From Oscillospiraceae bacterium (GTDB lineage: Bacteria; Bacillota; Clostridia; Oscillospirales; Oscillospiraceae), in the NCBI GenBank assembly GCA_910575505.1, contig CAJTFK010000001.1:124001-188000 (forward strand): a stretch of DNA of 64,000 nt. The letters run 5' to 3'. The notes beneath the pieces are model-generated. The model was given only the letters and a program-made list of their open reading frames with translations, did no database searches and was not told the origin of the DNA. This document shows, in pieces, positions 44,003 to 52,891 of the stretch. A program made the translations under genes and the position numbers. Each line of letters opens with the position of its first letter. The first letter of the stretch is position 1.

Positions 44003-44524
44003 ATGAGACTGCAAGCTGCGGACCCCAAGACCCTGGCCGGGGAATTTCTCCAGGCCTTTGGGAGCCAGAACGCCCTGCTGACCGCCGGAGACCAGGAGCG
44101 CTGCAACACCATGACCATTGGATGGTGCCAGCTGGGGCGGCTGTGGAACCTGCCGGTGTGCACCGTCTATGTGCGCCCCGAGCGCTATACGTATCAATTC
44201 ATGGAATCCCACGACTATTTCTCCGTCTGCGTCCTGCCCGACAGCGCCAAGCAGACCCTGGCCCTCTGCGGCAGCCAGAGCGGCCGGCTGGTCAATAAAA
44301 TCAAGGAATGCGGCCTGACCCTCCGCTATGGCGCGGGAGAGACCCCCCTTTTTGAGGAAGCGGCGCTGGCTGTGGTCTGCAAAAAGCTCTTCGTTCAGGA
44401 CATGTCCCCCACCTGCGTCACTGCCAGTGAGGACAAAGTCCTGCCCTACTACGGCAAAAAAGGCGGTTGGCACCGAATCTACACCGGGGAAATCGTGGAA
44501 GCCTATACAGCAATCAAGAATTAG
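44003..44524 (+). CDS. Flavin reductase-like (FMN-binding split-barrel) protein
   Basis: Codes for 173 residues. It shows the split-barrel features NTMTIGWCQLGRLWNLPVC and YVRPERYTYQFMES with SVCVLP. AAAGGAGT lies 7 bases before ATG 44003; an upstream in-frame ATG overlaps this site. It would bind FMN and reduce flavin or a small substrate. Partner unknown. Confidence 0.82.
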   Translation: MRLQAADPKTLAGEFLQAFGSQNALLTAGDQERCNTMTIGWCQLGRLWNLPVCTVYVRPERYTYQFMESHDYFSVCVLPDSAKQTLALCGSQSGRLVNKIKECGLTLRYGAGETPLFEEAALAVVCKKLFVQDMSPTCVTASEDKVLPYYGKKGGWHRIYTGEIVEAYTAIKN

Positions 44525-44714
44525 AAATGAGGAATTGGGAATTGTCCGCATTCAGTCCTAACTCCTATGGCAGGCTTCATAACCGCCGCCAGCAGGCCGC
44601 CGAGGGCGGCGGCCCCTGCAGGGATGTGTAGGGGCCGGCCCCCTGGCCGGCCCGTTTGTACGGAATTTTGACGTTTGCTATAATTCCTGACTCCTCATTC
44701 AGCAAAGGAGAACT
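44525..44714. other. Intergenic region with GC-rich palindromes
   Basis: Two imperfect palindromes (GGCCGCCGAGGGCGGCGGCC near 44600 and GGGGCCGGCCCCCTGGCC near 44635) of the type scattered between genes as REP-like sequences. AATTAGGAATT-like simple repeats flank them. Confidence 0.5.
44656..44684 (+). promoter_or_regulatory. hflX promoter
   Basis: TTGTAC (44656-44661), a 17-bp spacer and TATAAT (44679-44684), 31 bp before the start codon. Confidence 0.6.
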
Positions 44715-45986
44715 ATGCAAGAAACAAAAGAAATTCGTGACAAAGTGGTCCTTGTGGGCCTGAACTCCCCGGTTTTGAAGAAGGAGGAGACCGCCACCGA
44801 GGACACCCTGGATGAGCTTTCCGCCCTGGTGGAGACCGCCGGGGGCGAGACCGTGGGCATCGTCCTGCAAAACCGGAACGCCCCGGACCCCCGTACCTTC
44901 ATCGGCGAGGGCAAATGCGCCGAGGTCAAACTCTACTGCGAGAACACCGAGGCCACCATGGTCATTTTCGACAATGACCTCTCCCCCTCTCAGCTCCGGG
45001 TACTGACGGAGCTGCTGGGGGTCCAGGTGCTGGACCGCTGCGGCCTGATTCTGGATATCTTCGCCCAGCGGGCCCGGACCCGGGAGGGCCGTCTTCAAGT
45101 CGAACTGGCCCAGTATCAATATCTGCTCCCCCGGCTCACCGGCATGTGGACCCACCTGGAGCGCCAGGCGGGCACCAGCGGCAGCGGCCCCATCGGCTCC
45201 AAGGGCCCCGGCGAAACCCAGCTGGAGACCGACCGGCGGCACATCCACCGGAAAATCGACAAGCTGCGGGAAGACCTGGAGGACGTGCGCCGGGTACGGA
45301 ACACCCAGCGCCGGCAGCGGCAGAAAAACGAGGTCCCTGTGGTGGCTCTGGTGGGCTACACCAACGCCGGCAAATCCACTCTGCTCAACCAGCTAACCGG
45401 CGCGGGCATCCCGGCCAACAACCGCCTCTTCGACACCCTGGACACCACCAGCCGCCTGCTGGCTGTGAACGACACCCTGAATGTGGTCCTCAGCGACACC
45501 GTGGGCTTCATCCGCAAGCTCCCCCACCAGCTGGTAGAGGCCTTCAAGGCCACTCTGGAGGAACTGGAGTACGCGGACCTCCTCCTCCACGTCATCGACG
45601 TGTCCTCTCCCGACTGGCAGACCCAGGCTCAGGTGGTGGAAAAGCTGATTCTGGAGCTGGGGGCGGGAGAACTGCCCCGCATCGACGTGTTCAACAAGTC
45701 CGACCGGGTGGCGGCAGGGGACATCCTGCCCCACGGCGAGGATATCTGCTCCATCTCCGCCAAAACCGGCGAGGGCGTGGACAAGCTTCTGGATATGATC
45801 GCCCGGCGGCTGGATAAGGGGTCCCGCCGGGTCACCCTTCACCTGCCCTATGACCAGGGGGGCCTGCTGGACACGCTCTACAAGGAGGCCAGGGTGGAAG
45901 CCGTGGAGTATGGGGAGACCATCGACGTGACGGCGGTGTGCGGCCCCCGGACACTGGGCCGGGTGGCGGCCTTCATCGACGGCTGA
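44715..45986 (+). CDS. hflX: GTPase HflX
   Basis: Codes for 423 residues. The N-terminal HflX domain (GLNSPVLKKEETATEDTLDE, RTFIGEGKCAEV) and the linker GSKGPGETQLETDRR are diagnostic. The G domain has G1 GYTNAGKST, G3 DTVGF and G4 NKSD. It splits and rescues stalled or heat-damaged ribosomes. AAAGGAG precedes the ATG. Confidence 0.96.
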   Translation: MQETKEIRDKVVLVGLNSPVLKKEETATEDTLDELSALVETAGGETVGIVLQNRNAPDPRTFIGEGKCAEVKLYCENTEATMVIFDNDLSPSQLRVLTELLGVQVLDRCGLILDIFAQRARTREGRLQVELAQYQYLLPRLTGMWTHLERQAGTSGSGPIGSKGPGETQLETDRRHIHRKIDKLREDLEDVRRVRNTQRRQRQKNEVPVVALVGYTNAGKSTLLNQLTGAGIPANNRLFDTLDTTSRLLAVNDTLNVVLSDTVGFIRKLPHQLVEAFKATLEELEYADLLLHVIDVSSPDWQTQAQVVEKLILELGAGELPRIDVFNKSDRVAAGDILPHGEDICSISAKTGEGVDKLLDMIARRLDKGSRRVTLHLPYDQGGLLDTLYKEARVEAVEYGETIDVTAVCGPRTLGRVAAFIDG

Positions 45987-46188
45987 CCGCCAGCTCCTCC
46001 CCGGTGCGCATCCCCAGGAGGAAGGCCTGAATAGCCGTGAACTCCATCGCCTTGGACAGGCTGTTCCATTCTGTGGAGCGCAGATTGTTGCGCACTAAGT
46101 CGATGTGAAAGGCGTAGTCCCCCTGGGGCGCGGCGTCGATCTGGGGCTTGATGTAATGGGCGTAGAGCCAGGGCATAAAATCGGACAT
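45973..46188 (-). CDS. Small hypothetical protein
   Basis: Codes for 71 residues (MSDFMPWLYAHYIKPQIDAA). GAGGAG lies 6 bases before ATG 46188; an in-frame ATG eight codons upstream overlaps that site. The end overlaps the hflX 3' end by 14 bp convergently. Aromatic and acidic, no signal peptide; family not recognised. Confidence 0.65.
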   Translation of the reverse strand: MSDFMPWLYAHYIKPQIDAAPQGDYAFHIDLVRNNLRSTEWNSLSKAMEFTAIQAFLLGMRTGEELAVSRR

Positions 46189-46265
46189 TTCAAACTCCTC
46201 CTGTTGCGTCAAATTTTATATGTCAATTATAACGTATATCGCCAGTCATGTCAAGGAGCTGTTGC

Positions 46266-46502
46266 ATGGAAATTAAGAATCGATTGAAAGCACTTCGTCA
46301 GGAGCGCAAAGAGTCTCAGGAACGGGTTGCCAGAGCCATCGACATTACATTACGCAATTATCAAAGGTTTGAGGCTGGAGAAGGTTTGCCAAGCCTCCCG
46401 GTTTTCTGCGCTTTGGCAGACCATTTCCAGGTCAACGCGGATTACCTGCTGGGCCGGACCGACGTGCGAAATATGCTCCCGCCGCCGGAGGAGCCCCAAT
46501 AA
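46266..46502 (+). CDS. XRE-family regulator 1
   Basis: Codes for 78 residues, a single helix-turn-helix domain (RLKALRQERKESQERVARAI, RNYQRFEAGEGLPSL). AAGGAG precedes the ATG. The C-terminal 62 bp of identical DNA are shared with the next gene, while the N-terminal halves differ. The promoter region is AT-rich. Confidence 0.85.
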   Translation: MEIKNRLKALRQERKESQERVARAIDITLRNYQRFEAGEGLPSLPVFCALADHFQVNADYLLGRTDVRNMLPPPEEPQ

Positions 46503-46577
46503 AGGAAACCGGGGTTATGTGACAGGCGGTAAAGCCAGAGCATGAAATCGAAGAGAGAAACCGCCTCCTAAAAAACA

Positions 46578-46630
46578 CAAAACTTAGCGTGTTCTAAAGC
46601 TAGTATAACACAACAATCTTAGCGCGTCAA
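46578..46630 (+). promoter_or_regulatory. Operator-like region before XRE regulator 2
   Basis: Direct repeats CTTAGCGTG (near 46583) and CTTAGCGCG (near 46618) flank TAGTATAAC, which can serve as -10. They are likely binding sites for one of the two XRE proteins. Confidence 0.45.
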
Positions 46631-46641
46631 GGGGGATGCTA

Positions 46642-46875
46642 ATGACATTTCAAGAGAGGCTGCGAGCTCTGCGAAAAGAGAGGGGGGACACACAGGCCCA
46701 AACAGCGGCGGCGCTTGGACTTGTGGACCGCCATTATCAACGCTTTGAGGGAGGAACCAATCTTCCCAGCTTTCAAAATATCATTGCTCTGGCGGACCAT
46801 TTTCAGGTCAACGCGGATTACCTGCTGGGCCGGACCGACGTGCGAAATATGCTCCCGCCGCCGGAAGAACCCTAA
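46642..46875 (+). CDS. XRE-family regulator 2
   Basis: Codes for 77 residues (MTFQERLRALRKERGDTQAQ, HYQRFEGGTNLPSF). AAGGGGG lies 6 bases before ATG 46642; an ATG two codons earlier abuts the site. Its last third (DHFQVNADYLLGRTDVRNML) is identical to regulator 1 at protein and DNA level. Confidence 0.85.
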   Translation: MTFQERLRALRKERGDTQAQTAAALGLVDRHYQRFEGGTNLPSFQNIIALADHFQVNADYLLGRTDVRNMLPPPEEP

Positions 46876-46955
46876 TAAACCAGACGGGCCGGGACAGAGC
46901 CCGGCCTCTCATTCCTAATCCCTCATTCCTCATTCCCAGGAAAGGCGGTGTTCCC

Positions 46956-47588
46956 ATGTCCGGTTACCGCGTCCCCTTTCAGGACGCCGAAAGCGAATTC
47001 ACCGAAAAGCGCTCCCGCTTCATCAGCCACATCTGGCGGGTAGAGAACGAAGAGGAGGCCCGGGCCCGCATCGAGGAAATGCGCAGGCGGTACTACGACG
47101 CCCGGCATAACTGCTGGTGCTACCTGCTGCGGGAGGGGGGCACGGTCCGCTACAGCGACGACGGCGAGCCCCAGGGCACCGCCGGACAGCCCATGCTGAA
47201 CGTGTTTCAGCGGGAGGAGGTCACAAACCTCTGTTGTGTGGTAACCCGGTATTTTGGCGGCGTGCTGCTGGGGGCCGGGGGCCTGACCCGAGCCTACAGC
47301 CGGGGGGCCAAGGACGCCCTGGACGCCGCCGGCACCGCAAAGGTCAGCCTCTGGACCCTGTGGGACGTGCCCTGCCCCTATTCCCTGCTGGAGCGGGTGA
47401 AGCTGGATGCAGCCACCCAGGGCGGCGTAATCCGGGGCGCGGAATACGGTGCGGACGTGCTGCTGCGGACCGCGTTTCCCCCGGAGGGCGCGGCGGCCTT
47501 TGCCCAGCGTCTTACGGAGCTGTCCGCCGGACAGCTGGAGATGCTTCCCGCCGGGGAGGAATACCTGCCGGGTCCCCGGGAAAACTGA
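46956..47588 (+). CDS. YigZ/IMPACT-family protein
   Basis: Codes for 210 residues. The UPF0029 N-terminal domain is clear: EFTEKRSRFISHI, DARHNCWCYLL, YSDDGEPQGTAGQPML and VTRYFGGVLLGAGGL, followed by the DUF1949-type C-terminal domain. Bacterial members have an unclear, possibly translation-related role. Terminator follows. Confidence 0.92.
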   Translation: MSGYRVPFQDAESEFTEKRSRFISHIWRVENEEEARARIEEMRRRYYDARHNCWCYLLREGGTVRYSDDGEPQGTAGQPMLNVFQREEVTNLCCVVTRYFGGVLLGAGGLTRAYSRGAKDALDAAGTAKVSLWTLWDVPCPYSLLERVKLDAATQGGVIRGAEYGADVLLRTAFPPEGAAAFAQRLTELSAGQLEMLPAGEEYLPGPREN

Positions 47589-47617
47589 ATGCAGAGAAAC
47601 CGGCGTGATAAACCGTC

Positions 47618-47655
47618 AAACAGCCCTGCCCATATCACATGGGCAGGGCTGTTTT
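47618..47655 (+). terminator. Terminator after yigZ-like gene
   Basis: AAACAGCCCTGCCCAT pairs with ATGGGCAGGGCTGTTT around a five-base loop and runs into TTTT. Confidence 0.88.
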
Positions 47656-47666
47656 GGAAGCAACCG

Positions 47667-47885
47667 CTAATCTGTGGCACGGAGCTGATAGCCCAGCTCC
47701 TGGACCCGCTGGCGGATCTGCTCCTGGCGGACGCCGGTGGTGTCATAATCCACCGCGACGCAGCCCCGGCCGCTGACGCTGACCGAGGTCACGCCGGGCA
47801 GGGCGTCCAGTTCCCGTTTCAGCAGCTTTTCGTCGTGGCCGTCCGCGGCGTTTTCCAGGGAAAAATAGGTGCTTAAATGGGCCAT
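47667..47885 (-). CDS. HMA-like small protein lacking the metal-binding CxxC
   Basis: Codes for 72 residues with a ferredoxin-like heavy-metal-associated pattern (LKRELDALPGVTSVSVSGRG, then VAVDYDTTGVRQEQIRQRVQ and ELGY). The usual CxxC loop is absent, so it may not bind copper. AGGAGGGG precedes ATG 47885. Convergent with yigZ. Confidence 0.7.
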   Translation of the reverse strand: MAHLSTYFSLENAADGHDEKLLKRELDALPGVTSVSVSGRGCVAVDYDTTGVRQEQIRQRVQELGYQLRATD

Positions 47886-47974
47886 GGGAAATCCCCTCCT
47901 TACTCCTCCGTCACTGCGCCAGAGGCTTTTAGCGCACCAGAGGTTTTTAGAGAGTTTTCCCCGATCCGGCGGTT

Positions 47975-48601
47975 TTATGAGCCCGCGTCCTCCGGCGGGC
48001 ACTCCAGACCGGCGGTCAGCTGCTCCAGCTCCGCGCCGCTGCGGTCCATGACCCGGGGCAGCTGTGAAAGGCTGACCTCAATCTTCCGCAGTTCTTCCGT
48101 CACGTGGACTGCGGCGCTCTCAAAGGTGCGCATCAGCGCATCATACTGTATCCGGAAGCTGTCCACCGTTTTCTTCATCTGCCGGGCGGAGGCAGTCTCC
48201 AGGTCGTCGGCCCGTTTCCGGGCCTCGCACTCAATGGCCCCCAGCCGCTCCCGGAACTGGGCATAGGCCTGGGCGTCGGGCCGCAGAGCGGCGGCCTCCG
48301 CCCGGAGGCGGGCCGCTTCGGCCTCCAGAGGACGGAGGGTCTCCAGCTCCGCCCTGGCGGCGGAAGCCTCCTCCTGGGTCTTCTGGAAGCCCTCGCAGCG
48401 GCTCAGCAGCGCCGCCGACTCGGTTTCGGCGTCCTGAAGACGCTGGCTCAAGGTCTGAATCTCCTTGCGGAGGGCTTCGTTTTCCGCCTCCAGCGACCGC
48501 TGGACAGCGGCGGCCTTCTCCGAGGCCTGCTCGATGTAGCGCATGACATCCTGTTTGTCGAATCCGCCGAAGGCAGCAGTTTTAAAGGAATAATTTTCCA
48601 T
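47975..48601 (-). CDS. DivIVA-like coiled-coil protein
   Basis: Codes for 208 residues. The start YSFKTAAFGGFDKQDVMRYI matches the membrane-binding DivIVA N-terminal signature (F...GG(F/Y)D...V..Y). A long heptad coiled coil spans about residues 25-190. Such proteins mark cell poles or septa. It is not next to division genes, so its exact role is open. Confidence 0.78.
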   Translation of the reverse strand: MENYSFKTAAFGGFDKQDVMRYIEQASEKAAAVQRSLEAENEALRKEIQTLSQRLQDAETESAALLSRCEGFQKTQEEASAARAELETLRPLEAEAARLRAEAAALRPDAQAYAQFRERLGAIECEARKRADDLETASARQMKKTVDSFRIQYDALMRTFESAAVHVTEELRKIEVSLSQLPRVMDRSGAELEQLTAGLECPPEDAGS

Positions 48602-48808
48602 AGGTCCGCCTCTCTCTTTCGTATTCCGTTCTCGCTTTGTCCGTTATTATACCACAGATGGCGGCGAATGACAAGAGCGGCGCTTACCGGGAGCGGAACC
48701 GGGCCCTTTCCCACCCCGCTTTTCTGAAATACCAAGGAAAACGGACAGAACCCCGCCCCTGCATGATATCTCCCAATGGGACGCTTCCGCTTTCCGCAGG
48801 CGCCCGGG

Positions 48809-49369
48809 TCACATGGGCCGCAGATTCCGGTCAAGCCGGTCCGTGATCCAGGCAAGACGCCGCTCCCGCCCGGCCTCTGTCTTTGCGTCGAAATAGGCCC
48901 GGGCATAGGTCTTTCTCACCGACGGCGGCATGGCCTGAAAGTTTGTGAAGGCGGGCTCATGGCCCTCAAGCAGGGCGGAAAGCTCCTCGGCCTGCTCTTC
49001 CGTGAGGGTCATGGGGTCCGGGGCGTCCCATTGGCCGTTTTTCCGGGCCTCCTCAATCTTCCTTCTGCCGTGGTCCGTCATCAGTCCCCGTTTCTCAAGG
49101 CTTTGGACCAGGGCCTTATTTTTCTCCGACCACCGGCTTTTCTCCCGGCGCGGCGAAAAATATTTCAGATAAGAGCCCTCGTCCACCCGCCGCATCTGCC
49201 CGTCAATCCATCCGAAGCACAGTGCTTCCTCCAGGGCCTTCGCCGCCCGGATGGTTCTGGGCCCGCCGGCCTTGCCCAGCAGAAGCCAGACGCCGCCGCT
49301 GGACTGGCAGTGCTCCTCCAGCCAGCTTCTGAACGCCTCCCGGCTGGCAAATTCCAGTGCGTTTTTCAT
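48809..49369 (-). CDS. YdeI/OmpD-associated family protein
   Basis: Codes for 186 residues with the family pattern FASREAFRSWLEEHCQSSGG, EEALCFGWIDGQ, and RWSEKNKALV. The C-terminal helical tail (PPSVRKTYARAYFDAKTEAG and ERRLAWITDRL) is typical. GGAGGAAC precedes ATG 49369. Function of the family is not known. Confidence 0.87.
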   Translation of the reverse strand: MKNALEFASREAFRSWLEEHCQSSGGVWLLLGKAGGPRTIRAAKALEEALCFGWIDGQMRRVDEGSYLKYFSPRREKSRWSEKNKALVQSLEKRGLMTDHGRRKIEEARKNGQWDAPDPMTLTEEQAEELSALLEGHEPAFTNFQAMPPSVRKTYARAYFDAKTEAGRERRLAWITDRLDRNLRPM

Positions 49370-49482
49370 GCCGTTCCTCCTCTCCCGAAGGGGTTTTTGC
49401 TTATTTTTCATTCTACCACCGCCGGAACCGGGGCGCAAGACGCCGGGAAAGCGTGACGGAATTCATGGGAAATGGGATTGAT

Positions 49483-49551
49483 TTTGCCGCCCGGTTGTAG
49501 TACCATAATATAAAGAACGATTCAAGGCGGGTTCGAATCCCGCCGGCAAGG
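49483..49551 (+). other. tRNA-like sequence upstream of the yceG-like gene
   Basis: TTTGCCG (49483-49489) and CGGCAAG (49544-49550) form a seven-pair acceptor-like stem, and a perfect T arm GCGGG-TTCGAAT-CCCGC (49527-49543) lies in the proper place. The 37 bases between cannot form a proper anticodon arm, so this is not a working tRNA. A 16-bp-spaced promoter (TTGCCG, then TAATAT near 49506) overlaps it. Confidence 0.45.
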
Positions 49552-49561
49552 AGGCAGAAAC

Positions 49562-51802
49562 ATGACCGACCTGGAACGCCTGAATACCTGTTTTCTGCCC
49601 CTGGACCGCCGGGTTCCGTCCCAGCCCTGCTTTTTCCGGCTCATCGGCTGGGACAGGGAGACTCTGGCCCTGCTGGAGCGCTTCCGCGCCCAGGCCGGGA
49701 AAAGCGGCGTCTGCCTCACCGATCTGCCCAACCCCACCCGTGAGGAGACCGACCGCTTCTATCAGGAGGCGGGCACCCGGTTCTCCCCCAACCGCGCCCT
49801 GATCGACCGTCAGATTTCCCTCTGGCTGGGCCAGGTGCGTCCCGAGCGCCGCCCCGCCCTCAGCGAGGCCGTCTGGAACACCCTGTACCTGCTGCAAAAG
49901 CAAGACGTCAACGGCAACATTCTCAAAAACGTCTATACAAAATTCATGTGCTGGCTCCGGGGACCGGCGGGCCGGGCCCTGGCGGGACTGGGCGAAGCCG
50001 AGCCGCCCAAGGTCCTCTTTCAGGGGGACGTCTCCCGGCACGAGGTCCTGTTTCTCCGCCTGCTCCATCAGGCGGGCTGCGACGTGTGGTATCTCCATTT
50101 CCTCTCCGACGCCTCCTATAACGAGGCGGACCCCGAGGGCCGCTATTCCCGTCTCATCGTCGGAGCGAACCATGCGCCGCCGCCTCAGCCGGATCCTGCG
50201 CCTTCGCCGGCCCCTGTTCCCCCGCCTGCTCCGGCAGCCCGGAAACAGCCGGCGGGCCAGGTCCTGGGCCTGAACCAGTGGGTGAGCGGCCGTCCCGTAT
50301 GGGACGCTCTGCTGCTGCCCCTCAGCCAGCGGGGCGGGGAGGGGGGTCCCTCCAATCTCTTTGCCCTGATGCTGGGGGCGGACCAGCGGGAGGTCTACCG
50401 AAACCGGCTCTTCCGTCTGAAACGGAGCCTGGACGAGTCCGGGCGGCCCTGGCTGCTGATGGACCAGAGGATTCAGCCCCCCACCCCTGCCGAGACGGAA
50501 ACCTTTCGGGTTCCGGGCCTGGCCCGTCCGGCCATGGTCCATGCTCTGGCGGAGCGGATGCCCAGGGGCCTGCCCTGGACCCAAAAGGCGCAGAAAGCCC
50601 TGGCTCTGGTGATGGAACGGCACCCCGAGCCCAACGACAGCCGCTTCTTTAACTACAGCGTACGCCTGGCCTGCTGGCTCCGCCGCTGCGCCGGACAGCT
50701 CTTCTCTCCCAATGCCTCGAACAGCGCGTATCCTCCCGCTCTGCTCTACTACGGACCTATCACCGAGCCGGAGGCCGCTCTGCTGTGGGCTCTGGCGCAG
50801 ATGGGCGCAGACGTGCTGTATATTTCCTCTCAGGAAACCGACGTTTTTGCAGCCCATTTTCTCCCTCACGTCTGGCTGGAGGCCTCTTTTGAGGACAGTC
50901 TCCCCCAGGAGCCCTTCCCCCAGCGGGAGGAAAAGGTCCGGGCCCGGACCACTGCCTATGATGCCCAGCAGGAGCTGGATCACCTTCTATACAGCGACAC
51001 CGGCATGTTCCGGGACCGGCAGTTTACCCGCTCCCAGCCCGTGACCCTGAAAACCACCTATGACGAGGTGGGCCAGCTGTGGCCCGAGGAAGCCCAATAT
51101 CGCCCTTCTTTCCGGACAGAGGCCGGCGTGGTCTATGTGCCCAATCTGTTCTCAAAGATCTGCGGCGTTGAAAAGGGAGATCTCACTCTCTACTGGGATC
51201 ATATTCACTCCATGCTGACACCGGGGACCTACCTGATTCCTGCCCTGCCCTTCCTGTCCCCGGTGGGGGCGGAAGGCATCAGCCGAAACGCCGCCCAGGC
51301 CTTTCTCCACAACGGCAGGCTGGACCCCAGGGCCCTGACGGCCTCCCGGTTCTACCGTTACGGCTACCTGCCGGAGGACACCCAGAATTACATCCTGGAG
51401 AAAATTCAGGCCCTGATCGACTACGACCTGATTGTGGACGGCGGGCCGGACCTGCCTGCCGTCATGCTCTCCGTACTGATGAACCTGGACAAGGAGCTGC
51501 TGCGGCTGCTCCAGAGCTTCGACTTTACACGGGCCATTCCCAAGCTGCTGATTGTCGACACAACCGAGACCCTGTTTTCCCTGGAGGAATGCGTGCTGCT
51601 GGCCTTCCTGAACCTGGTGGGCTTTGACATCGCGGTTTTTACTCCCACGGGCTACCGGAATCTGGAGGCCCACATCCGCCCCGACAGCTTCGACACCCTG
51701 ATTGCCGGAGACTACCTCTATGACCTGACCGTTCCGGACCTGCGGAACCGCCGTCCTGGCGGAAAGAACGGAAAGGGCTGGCGCCGTCTCTTCGGCGGCT
51801 GA
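49562..51802 (+). CDS. YceG-family protein (tellurite/toxic-anion cluster type)
   Basis: Codes for 746 residues with two resembling halves, each with a TelA-cluster YceG-like domain (FFRLIGWDRETLALLERF in the first, FSKICGVEKGDLTLYWDHI in the second). A Pro/Ala-rich linker lies at about residues 205-235. In B. subtilis and relatives yceG lies with yceH (telA) and terD-like stress genes. Here it directly precedes telA but no TerD gene is present. AAGGAGG precedes the ATG. Cytoplasmic; biochemical role unknown. Confidence 0.82.
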   Translation: MTDLERLNTCFLPLDRRVPSQPCFFRLIGWDRETLALLERFRAQAGKSGVCLTDLPNPTREETDRFYQEAGTRFSPNRALIDRQISLWLGQVRPERRPALSEAVWNTLYLLQKQDVNGNILKNVYTKFMCWLRGPAGRALAGLGEAEPPKVLFQGDVSRHEVLFLRLLHQAGCDVWYLHFLSDASYNEADPEGRYSRLIVGANHAPPPQPDPAPSPAPVPPPAPAARKQPAGQVLGLNQWVSGRPVWDALLLPLSQRGGEGGPSNLFALMLGADQREVYRNRLFRLKRSLDESGRPWLLMDQRIQPPTPAETETFRVPGLARPAMVHALAERMPRGLPWTQKAQKALALVMERHPEPNDSRFFNYSVRLACWLRRCAGQLFSPNASNSAYPPALLYYGPITEPEAALLWALAQMGADVLYISSQETDVFAAHFLPHVWLEASFEDSLPQEPFPQREEKVRARTTAYDAQQELDHLLYSDTGMFRDRQFTRSQPVTLKTTYDEVGQLWPEEAQYRPSFRTEAGVVYVPNLFSKICGVEKGDLTLYWDHIHSMLTPGTYLIPALPFLSPVGAEGISRNAAQAFLHNGRLDPRALTASRFYRYGYLPEDTQNYILEKIQALIDYDLIVDGGPDLPAVMLSVLMNLDKELLRLLQSFDFTRAIPKLLIVDTTETLFSLEECVLLAFLNLVGFDIAVFTPTGYRNLEAHIRPDSFDTLIAGDYLYDLTVPDLRNRRPGGKNGKGWRRLFGG

Positions 51803-51856
51803 GTCCCGCGGTGCGTCACACATAAATCAGTAAACCAGCGAAAGGAGACCGGCGCC

Positions 51857-52891
51857 ATGTCCAACCCGCAAAGCGCTTCTGAAAACCAGCTCTCCGCCCA
51901 GTGCCGCCGGCTTGCCCAGGCGGACAGTCAGGGTCTGGAGGCTCTGACCGGTCAGATTCACGTCTACGACCTGCCCAGCATCGTCACCTTCGGCGGCGAG
52001 GCGGCCAAGGAGCTGGCCCGGTGCTCCGACGCCGTGCTGCAAAGCATCCGGAAGGGGCAGGCCGGCGACGCCGGTCCTCTTCTCAGCGCTCTGGGCGGCG
52101 TGATGGAGCAGTTCAGCGCGGAGGACTTCGACGCCGGCAAAGAACCCGCCAAGGGCTTTTTCCCTTTCTGGAAAAAGCCCAGACCCCTGACGCAGGACCA
52201 GCTTTTGGAGAAATACCGGGCCATCGGCGAAGAGGTGGACCGTGTCTATATTGAGCTGAAAAAGTATGAGGCAGATGTCCGAACCCGCAATCAGAGCATG
52301 AAAGCGGTCTATGACGCCAACCTCCGGTATTACCAGAATTTAGTAAATTATATCCTGGCGGGAGAACAGGGCCTGAAGGAAATCCGGGCCCATATCGACA
52401 CAATGGAGGCAGAACTGGCCCAGAATCCCGGAAACGCCGCCCTGAAGATGGACCTGGACACCGTGCGGCAGGCCCACACACTTCTGGAACGCCGTGTGCA
52501 GGATCTGCGCACAGCGGAAATCGCGGCCCTGCAGTCTCTTCCCATGCTCCAAACCATACAGGACAGCAACGCCAGCCTCATCGGGAAGATCGACGCCGCC
52601 TTTCTGGTCACCCTTCCTGTCTTCAAAAAGACCCTGGGCCAGGCCGTGGCACGGAAGCGCCAGCGGCTCCAGGCCCAGGCCATGGAGGCCCTGGACCGGC
52701 GAACCCAGGAGTCCCTGGGAAAGCAGCTGGCTTCTGCCCAGGCCGGGGCGGACGCCGGCGCGGCCCAGCTGGAAACCCTGACCCAGGTCAGGGAAACCAT
52801 CCTTACCGGCATTGAGGATGCCTTGGCCCTCCAGCGGGAGGCCGGCGCCCGGCAGGCTGCCGCCGAGGCCAGACTGAATACCGGGGAGTAA
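51857..52891 (+). CDS. Toxic anion resistance protein TelA (YceH-like)
   Basis: Codes for 344 residues, mostly helical. TelA signatures: YDLPSIVTFGGEAAKEL, FPFWKKPRPLTQDQLLEKY and YYQNLVNYILAGEQGLKEI. AAAGGAG precedes the ATG. Forms a two-gene unit with the yceG-like gene, 54 bp apart. Family members are linked to tellurite and cell-envelope stress tolerance. Confidence 0.9.
   Translation: MSNPQSASENQLSAQCRRLAQADSQGLEALTGQIHVYDLPSIVTFGGEAAKELARCSDAVLQSIRKGQAGDAGPLLSALGGVMEQFSAEDFDAGKEPAKGFFPFWKKPRPLTQDQLLEKYRAIGEEVDRVYIELKKYEADVRTRNQSMKAVYDANLRYYQNLVNYILAGEQGLKEIRAHIDTMEAELAQNPGNAALKMDLDTVRQAHTLLERRVQDLRTAEIAALQSLPMLQTIQDSNASLIGKIDAAFLVTLPVFKKTLGQAVARKRQRLQAQAMEALDRRTQESLGKQLASAQAGADAGAAQLETLTQVRETILTGIEDALALQREAGARQAAAEARLNTGE

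Noticed and set aside
44600..44655. Terminator between the flavin-reductase-like gene and hflX
   Set aside because: The GC-rich palindromes lack T-runs and look like REP-type repeats instead.
49463..50983. A 506-codon open frame on the minus strand
   Set aside because: Antisense to the yceG-like gene, which has a ribosome site and family motifs.
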